A stretch of 64,000 nucleotides of DNA. It comes from Ananas comosus (taxonomy: Eukaryota > Streptophyta > Magnoliopsida > Poales > Bromeliaceae). A model generated the notes under the pieces. It was not told where the DNA came from. It saw nothing but the letters and a program-made list of their open reading frames with translations, and did no database searches. Shown here one piece after another: positions 59,775 to 64,000 of this stretch (its first letter is position 1; the number at the start of each line of letters is the position of its first letter). The translations under genes and the position numbers were made by a program. The stretch lies in NCBI RefSeq assembly GCF_001540865.1, contig NC_033631.1, positions 3,230,694 through 3,294,693 on the forward strand, written 5' to 3'.

Positions 59775-60500
59775 GAGAAATAGATAAAACAGGCTTATCC
59801 ACATCCTACCAACCAGCGACACACTATCCTCATAAATTTGTTCCCCAAAATATGATCCAATTCGAGCTTCTTTACAAATATCTTGTTCAAACCAAACAAC
59901 TTAATCTCAAATTCAACCATCAGGTCAGCTAATTTTAAAACACAGAACAAGTCTCCAAATCTTTTTTTTTCTTTTTTTCGGCCCCAAATCGAAGGTAATC
60001 ATCAAATCTAACCACCTCTTTCGAATCCAAATCACGAATCAGATCCCGCGAGGCCCCCAAGATCAAAACCCTAGATAGACCCCAAACCTCAAAACTAGCT
60101 CAAAAAGGGTGGCGAACCCTACCGCGTCCTCGGCATTGCAGTGGTGCTTGTAGATGTCGAAGAGGAAGCGGCAGCGATCGGCGAGCGGCCGCAGGTCGCC
60201 TCCGGCGCCGGCGGTGGCGAACTCGACGGCGGCGCGGTGGAGGCGGTCGAGCTCCGAGCGGATCGCCTTCTGGAAGTACAGGAAGATGAGGATCGGCGAC
60301 CGCTCCGCCGAGTTCTCCCCGCTTCCGCTTCCCGGAGAAGCCAACGCCGACGCCGACGCCGACGCCGACGAAGCCGAGGGAGAGGACGAGGACGAGGACG
60401 AAGAAGAGGAGGAGGAGGAGGAGGAGGAGGGATCCATGGCGTTCCCCGCCTCCTGGGGCATGAGGGCGAGGACTCCGTCTCCCGCCAACGGCGTCGCCAT
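39257..60500 (-). CDS. BTS: BRUTUS/HRZ-type hemerythrin E3 ubiquitin ligase, 14 exons
   Basis: Exons in coding order: 60500-60123, 58774-58565, 54957-54763, 54685-54333, 52999-52774, 52686-52518, 52439-51228, 51062-50891, 50806-50585, 49868-49731, 42530-42296, 42122-42063, 39547-39476, 39394-39257. All introns are GT-AG and the sum is 3780 nt (1259 residues), about the length of Arabidopsis BTS. It has three hemerythrin HHE domains (about 45-190, 305-445, 655-800; HxxxD/ExxH type, e.g. [26 protein letters not shown]), a CHY zinc finger ([14 protein letters not shown]), a CTCHY finger ([18 protein letters not shown]), a RING-H2 ([22 protein letters not shown]) and a C-terminal zinc ribbon (CNDC, KCSFC). 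In known members HHE domains bind iron and the RING ubiquitinates bHLH IVc factors in the nucleus, damping iron-deficiency responses. The polyserine N-terminus is variable. Exon 10 to 11 is separated by 7.2 kb of transposons. Confidence 0.95.
40128..40330 (+). repeat. SINE-like or retroelement repeat fragment in BRUTUS intron
   Basis: A GAGTTCGAGTCC B-box-like block and TAGTATCAAAGC precede a duplicated stretch (TAGTTGCTTAAGCTATT...AACAATGGTTGTTTC at about 40140-40175 and TAGTAGCTAAAGCTATT...AACAACGGTTGTTTC at about 40279-40315). It resembles a widespread plant tRNA-derived repeat. No target duplication was located. Confidence 0.4.
43065..43683. mobile_element. hAT MITE with GAGGCGC arms
   Basis: A 619-bp element with inverted ends CAGTGTTTGAAAAGGCGC and GCGCGCCTTTTCAAACACTG, with exact 8-bp duplication GTTATAAT (43057-43064, 43684-43691). 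Sub-terminal regions are long GAGGCGC/GCGCCTC arrays around an AT-rich centre. CAGTG ends with 8-bp duplication are diagnostic of hAT. Confidence 0.9.
43823..44650. repeat. Segmental duplication, first copy
   Basis: It shares about 430 bp of text with 46308-46744 once the hAT MITE is removed: TTTATTTAGCTAA.TATAA.CA.GATTATATC, TTGCCCCGACCATTTTTT, CCTAAATATACGCCACAATACTT and AACTAACACTATGGATTCC. Divergence is visible. The second copy lacks the MITE. Confidence 0.75.
43959..44323. mobile_element. hAT MITE of the CAAGGATTTAAGTGCC family, copy 1
   Basis: 365 bp with inverted ends CAAGGATTTAAGTGCCGTGGC and GACAGGCACTTAAAACCTTG, rich in GCCGGCACGG-type words, and an exact 8-bp duplication CTTAGAAT (43951-43958, 44324-44331). 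No transposase. Confidence 0.88.
44697..45240. mobile_element. Foldback MITE (CTACTATACT family), copy A
   Basis: Inverted ends GAGTAGGGCTACTATACTC and AGTAGCCGGACTC sit between a GA/TA microsatellite (44648-44696) and a TA run. The interior is close to the promoter copy at 10891, to copy B at 45257 and to copy D. Confidence 0.8.
45257..45720. mobile_element. Foldback MITE, copy B
   Basis: It begins GAGTAGGGCTACTATACTC and ends AGTATAGTAGCCGGAC, flanked by TATATATA on both sides. It is shorter than copy A by an internal deletion near 45650. Confidence 0.8.
45721..45780. repeat. TA then GA microsatellite
   Basis: A TA run (45721-45741) and a GA run (45742-45780) join two MITE copies. Confidence 0.95.
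45781..46307. mobile_element. Foldback MITE, variant subfamily, copy C
   Basis: The ends GAGCGCTAGGCTGGTATACT and AGTATAGCAGCCTAGCTC are inverted, followed inward by CACGGAGGCCTCCGTG, itself a palindrome. Interior words such as AAAATTTTCGACATCATTTACC link it to copies A, B and D. Confidence 0.8.
46308..46744. repeat. Segmental duplication, second copy
   Basis: Second copy of the segment at 43823-44650, in the same orientation, about 2.1-2.5 kb away. Three MITEs fill the interval between the copies. Confidence 0.75.
46880..47189. mobile_element. hAT MITE, CAAGGATTTAAGTG family, copy 2
   Basis: 310 bp, with ends CAAGGATTTAAGTGTCGTG and GATGGGCACTTTAATCCTTG and near-matching 8-bp flanks CCAGAAAC/CCAAAAAT. 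It splits copy D. Confidence 0.8.
47310..47729. repeat. 234-bp tandem duplication within copy D
   Basis: ATTGGTTGAATATTTGCTAG begins both units (47310 and 47544). The second is cut at 47729 by a hAT element and resumes after it at 48908. Confidence 0.85.
47730..48899 (+). mobile_element. Internally deleted hAT element with transposase C-terminal exon
   Basis: Ends CAGGGACGAGACC and CTTCGTCCCTG are inverted, with 8-bp flanks TTTCTGGC/TTTTTGGC differing at one base. The first 600 bp have a gene-like GC-rich leader. At 48460-48753 a short frame reads [22 protein letters not shown] and CRALF, the hAT dimerisation domain of the C-terminus (48756 end, stop TAA). The catalytic DDE part is missing, so it is non-autonomous. 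Confidence 0.82.
48460..48756 (+). pseudogene. hAT transposase C-terminal dimerisation fragment
   Basis: The frame of 98 residues contains [38 protein letters not shown] and [14 protein letters not shown], matching the C-terminal dimerisation domain of plant hAT transposases. An upstream splice acceptor would be needed to join it to missing exons. Confidence 0.85.
48928..49261. mobile_element. hAT MITE, CAAGGATTTAAGTG family, copy 3
   Basis: 334 bp, with ends CAAGAATTTAAGTTTCATGG and GATGGGTACTTTTG, and an exact 8-bp duplication TCTAGATC (48920-48927, 49262-49269). It is also inside copy D. Confidence 0.88.
49382..49567. mobile_element. Deleted foldback MITE, copy E
   Basis: A 186-bp palindromic element related to copy C: GAACTAGGCTAGAATACTA with CACGGAGGGCTCCGTA-type arms, lacking the interior. 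A GT run borders it on the left. Confidence 0.6.
49608..49652. repeat. Poly-C, GT and GC simple repeat
   Basis: A run of 10 C, then TCTCTGTGTG, then GCGCGCGCGC lies close to the acceptor side of exon 10. It could form unusual structures or be length-variable. Confidence 0.9.
53538..53853. mobile_element. Tourist-type MITE in BRUTUS intron 4
   Basis: 316 bp with inverted ends GGCCTTGTTTGGCATCATT and AATGATGCCAAATGAGGCC and TAA duplications (53535-53537, 53854-53856). An isolated end of a similar element lies at 38402. Confidence 0.82.
55453..57613 (+). repeat. Solo LTR (2.16 kb) in BRUTUS intron 2
   Basis: It begins TGTAGAGTGTTGG and ends GGCCCCGGGCATGACA, with flanks ACTTC/ATTTC differing at one base. 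It has a promoter box TATTTATA at 55984, a CT-rich leader and no internal domains, as expected for a Tekay-like solo LTR. The left border is inferred from the flank match. Confidence 0.6.
55984..55991 (+). promoter_or_regulatory. TATA box of the intron-2 solo LTR
   Basis: CCTATTTATAGTCC at about 530 bp from the LTR start has the usual plant TATA context and is followed by a CT-rich leader. It points opposite to BRUTUS transcription. Confidence 0.5.
59728..59770. repeat. Poly(A) run of 43
   Basis: An uninterrupted A run (T run on the gene strand) in BRUTUS intron 1, possibly the tail of an old retroposon; its neighbour is unremarkable. Confidence 0.9.
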
Positions 60501-60520
60501 CACCTCTTACGATATCTCTC

Positions 60521-60557
<37 letters not shown>

Positions 60558-60660
60558 CTTTTTTATTCTAATTTTTTTCATGTGCTTTTTCTTGTGAGGG
60601 GGGGAGTTTCTTATAATTACTTAATTAATTAATTAATTAATTAATTAATTAATTATCCTT
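60501..60660 (-). promoter_or_regulatory. BRUTUS 5' UTR/proximal promoter with GA and TTAA repeats
   Basis: On the gene strand a GA run (60521-60554) lies 20-55 bp before the ATG and a TTAA/AATT run (60619-60653) about 120-150 bp before. GA runs in plant 5' UTRs can bind BPC/GAGA factors. The transcription start is not defined. G-boxes CACGTG lie further up at 61240, 63629 and 63694. Confidence 0.45.
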
Positions 60661-61437
60661 TAATTAAATAAATAAATATTCCACGAGGACGTTGATAACG
60701 AGATCATTAAGAATGGTTTTTAATTTATTTAGTTTTTACCTCGTATATTTTTATGCATGTTGTATGGAAAGAATAGCAAATAACTTCCCCGCGGAACCCC
60801 AAAAAAAGGTTGAAATTTACAATTTACTCCTTCCACATGTGGAGAAAATGAAATGCCTTTTTTCAGCATATTTTCATGTAAAGAAGCAAAAGAGAGTATT
60901 TTTAGATAAACATGAATTTTGTACATATATATGTCCAATTCATACCAAATCCGGACTCAAAATTTTTTACTTGCTTATACTTGTGGAAATCGTCCTAATT
61001 TCGACTGATTAATTAACTCAAATTATATCATTAATTAATTAAGGTTTTCAGATATAGGATTTAATCAATTTTAACTTGTAACTTTATCTAAATAGATCAT
61101 AGATAAGTGAGTGTCAATATGCCAGATATGAATATATGATGTTTATGCAGATCAGATCGCATCAGTTAAGATGTAACGTTTTTATTTTTAGCCTCGCCGA
61201 AAAGGAGAGATGGTTTTATTTGGAATTGCGTGCAAAGTACACGTGACGAGGAACTACAATAGGAAACTATTTTATTAGCACACGGATGATTTAATTATAA
61301 CTAAGATACAATGTCTACGACAGTCGCACCGAAAGAAAGAAAAGTATTTCTTCGTATATTCTTGCTCCCACTCATTTCTCCTATAGCGTTAGCATTAGAT
61401 GCCTCTACTCATTTTGGAAATCAAACAATTGAGTAAA

Positions 61438-62965
61438 TTACACCGTTGGTCATCAACTTACGGAGCGCGTGATATTTTAGTTTTCAAACTTTAGTTCATT
61501 ATAATTTCTAGCTCAACTTTTTAAATTATCGTAATCAAATCATAAAACCTAATTTTTTCTAGAAAAAAATTCTTCACCACCCTTCCAAAATAAGTTAAAT
61601 ATCATATATAACCTTATAAAAATTAAAATATCATAAATAACCTTATAAACGACAGAAACTTTCAAAAAGTAACTTTTACTTTAACTGACCGTCAACTTTA
61701 AATAAATGGCAAATAAAATTTTAATTTTACCCCTATTGTCGTTAACATTTTAAAATAATCAATTGGCTATAAATTATTTATAAATTTATAAACACCCTTC
61801 TAAGTTTATAAATAACCTATATTTAGACATAAGTTTTTTGTAAATTAAAAAATTTATATATCTAACAAATTAAGCTAAAAAAATCAAAAAATCAAAATAA
61901 ATTTGAAAAAATCAAGTAAAATTATTTTAAAAATGTCAACTGACACATCAAAATAAGGTTAAACAGTTTATTCAAAATATATGCACGTATGGTGTGAACT
62001 AAGTAATTTAACCTAGCACAAATTTCTAAACTTTGGCATCTCATATTTCAAAAGGTTTCACTTTATTTCAAAACAAAAAATTGCATAAGTTTCATTTTCA
62101 TACAACAAAAGAAAAGAAGTTTCGCTTATCACTCTGTATTTTCTATCTTAATTTTTCATATAAATATCTCATTAAATAAAATAGCAAAATGCATGTTCTG
62201 CAAAGTACAGTAAAATATCTTATTTTATAAACCACACAGTGGTAAAATAATGTATTTTACGATGTAATTTGAATTTCACTAACTTGTCGTTTGTAAAAAA
62301 TATAATATGTTACTATCTTATTTAATGACAGATTTTTATGGTGAAATAAAAATAAAACAACAACATATCATAATGATGCATATCAAAAAAATGGGTTGCA
62401 AAATGTGTATGTAGTAATTCACAAAGTGATTAATTAAGTCTATCTTACACGCTGCAAATATTTAAATTAAACAATAGTACTTTTATTTGAATTTGTCATT
62501 AATATCTTAAAATAAATATGTAAGAGTTGAGAGGAACAATTATGAAATTCTGAAAATACTTTTGTAACTGATTTTTTAAGTTAAGAGTAAAATCTTGATC
62601 ATATTTGTGATAATCTAAATACTGTAGGCATTCTATAATAAAGAGATGGAAAATAAGGATAAGGACATGCTTGAAATATAGTAAGTGTTTTCAGACGTAT
62701 TTATGATATAATAATCAAATTTATAGGGCCAATTGTGATATTTTTGAAGTTTAGAGGGGCATGAATGAATTTGACCTTTTATTTATTAAATACTGATAAA
62801 TTTCTAAAATAGAAATAATATAATAATGCGGTAATTAATAATGCAATAAAATTTAATTAAGATGTTGAATCACTTTTATAGACTTGATTACGATAACTTA
62901 GAAAGTTCAAATCAAAAATTGTTGAAATGTTGCGCACCCTATAGTTCAGGGACATCCAAAGTCAA
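61438..62965. mobile_element. Possible long foldback element upstream of BRUTUS
   Basis: The left part (CATCAACTTACGGAGCGCG ... AAATTATCGTAATCAAATC) is an imperfect inverted match to the right part (GATTACGATAACTTAGAAAG ... GCGCACCCTATAGTTCAGG). The centre is AT-rich and non-coding. Borders and target duplication were not resolved. Confidence 0.4.
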
Positions 62966-64000
62966 GGGATATAAAATCATAGTCTTGTATTATTATTAAC
63001 TAACATAATGTCATAGCTCAGATTTTATATATTTTTTAAGCTAAATTATAAAAAATTTATATATCAAGCTTTTTCATTTTTACCTCCTGTTATTTAAATA
63101 CCTACACTTTATTTTCTTAAAAAATAAAAAATATTCACAAAAAATACGCTGTGACAAAATAACCAAATTATCTCTTATCTTCTTCGGAGTGGATATGGAC
63201 GGAGAGGTGGGCGATGGCGAGGGCGAGGGTGAGGCGGCGGAGGCGTGTGAGGGCGTGTATGTGGGCATGGACAGAGAGGTATGTGAGGGCGAGGATGAGA
63301 AAAAACGAGAGTTTCAAGGATATTTTGGGTATAAAAAATAGAATATAAACGGAATCCTAACGAAACACCGGCGGCAGGATCTAAGTGAATATTTTTCATT
63401 TTTAAAGGATAAAGTATAGATTTTTGAATGATATGAGAATAAAGCGAAAAAACAGATATTGACAGGAATTTTTTTTTTTTTTGTAATTTATCATATTTTT
63501 TATTTAGAAAAAAAAATAAATCCACATGATTTCCAAAAAAAATAATTTAATTTTGGAAATTTTAATTTAATGGCTTGACAATTTCTACTTGGGATCCACG
63601 TCACTTCAGTCGCGCGGGCGGTAGTTGACACGTGTGAGCGGTGCGGAATCGTGTGCCGCCTCAGCGGAGGGGAGGGTCGCCACGCGTGCCGGGCACGTGG
63701 GAGGATGTGGTTCAAGTGTGCCTTAATTTGTTGGCGATCCTCATCCAACGTCCTCCCACGTAAAACTTATACATGGCTTATTATTTCCACAGGGCTAAAA
63801 TCGTCAATTTTCTATTTTTTTTTACATTTGAAGGGTAAAACCGTCAACCTATTAACATTTTTCAAATTTGGTTCTTTAATAAATATTTTTGTTTGACAAT
63901 TTCAACGTCTTCATTTTATTATAACAACCAGTAAAATGTATGCACGTACACGTAAAGAAAGTAATGGAGATCATCTCTCAAAAAAGAAGTAATGGAGATC
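62966..64000. other. AT-rich intergenic end of window
   Basis: No gene was found. It holds a GAGGGCG minisatellite-like patch (63200-63300), two G-boxes CACGTG (63629-63634, 63694-63699) and a GC-rich island (63605-63720) that may belong to the promoter of a gene beyond the window. Confidence 0.5.

Noticed and set aside
60100..60630. Frames opposite BRUTUS exon 1 encoding acidic or arginine-rich proteins
   Set aside because: They are antisense shadows of triplet repeats and CT runs; the real gene has a consistent 14-exon structure.

Overview
The window is nuclear DNA of a flowering plant, most likely a non-grass monocot. The signs are two genes with many GT-AG introns, dense nested Ty3/gypsy retrotransposons of the Tekay/Del chromovirus type, many MITEs and hAT derivatives, and long AT-rich spacers. 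Pineapple-like is a weak guess. No prokaryotic features, CRISPR array or free-standing tRNA/rRNA gene was seen.

Layout. (1) 1-9571: a decayed Tekay chromovirus on the minus strand. It has a 4.3 kb 5' LTR carrying an 851-bp nested element, then PBS, gag-protease-RT-RNase H-integrase with premature stops, a shattered chromodomain tail, PPT and the first 192 bp of the 3' LTR. (2) 9572-11565: TA microsatellites and MITE debris abutting the promoter of gene A. (3) 11728-22209, plus: a complete 12-exon gene for a DEAH-box RNA helicase of the DEAH10/RID1 (animal DHX33) type, 716 residues, with a SINE and a hAT-like element in introns. (4) 22210-37610: LTR remnants and a nested Tekay complex. A minus-strand gag is cut by a 3179-bp plus-strand solo LTR with a perfect 5-bp target duplication, and there are further LTR pieces and a second broken gag. 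(5) 37611-39256: spacer with a Tourist-type MITE. (6) 39257-60500, minus: a complete 14-exon gene for a BRUTUS/HRZ-type hemerythrin-RING E3 ligase, 1259 residues. Its 7.2 kb tenth intron is packed with nested MITEs and hAT elements, and its second intron holds a solo LTR. (7) 60501-64000: the BRUTUS promoter with CT and TTAA repeats, then AT-rich intergenic DNA.

The two genes converge tail to tail across about 17 kb of transposons. They are not obviously linked in function: one is an RNA helicase probably acting in nucleolar or splicing RNA metabolism, the other a negative regulator of iron-deficiency responses. No clear new gene system was found. The most unusual material is the fine structure of the transposons: ACCGGT-centred palindromes shared by different LTRs, a multi-layer MITE stack with readable target duplications, and a related MITE family sitting in TA microsatellites at both genes.
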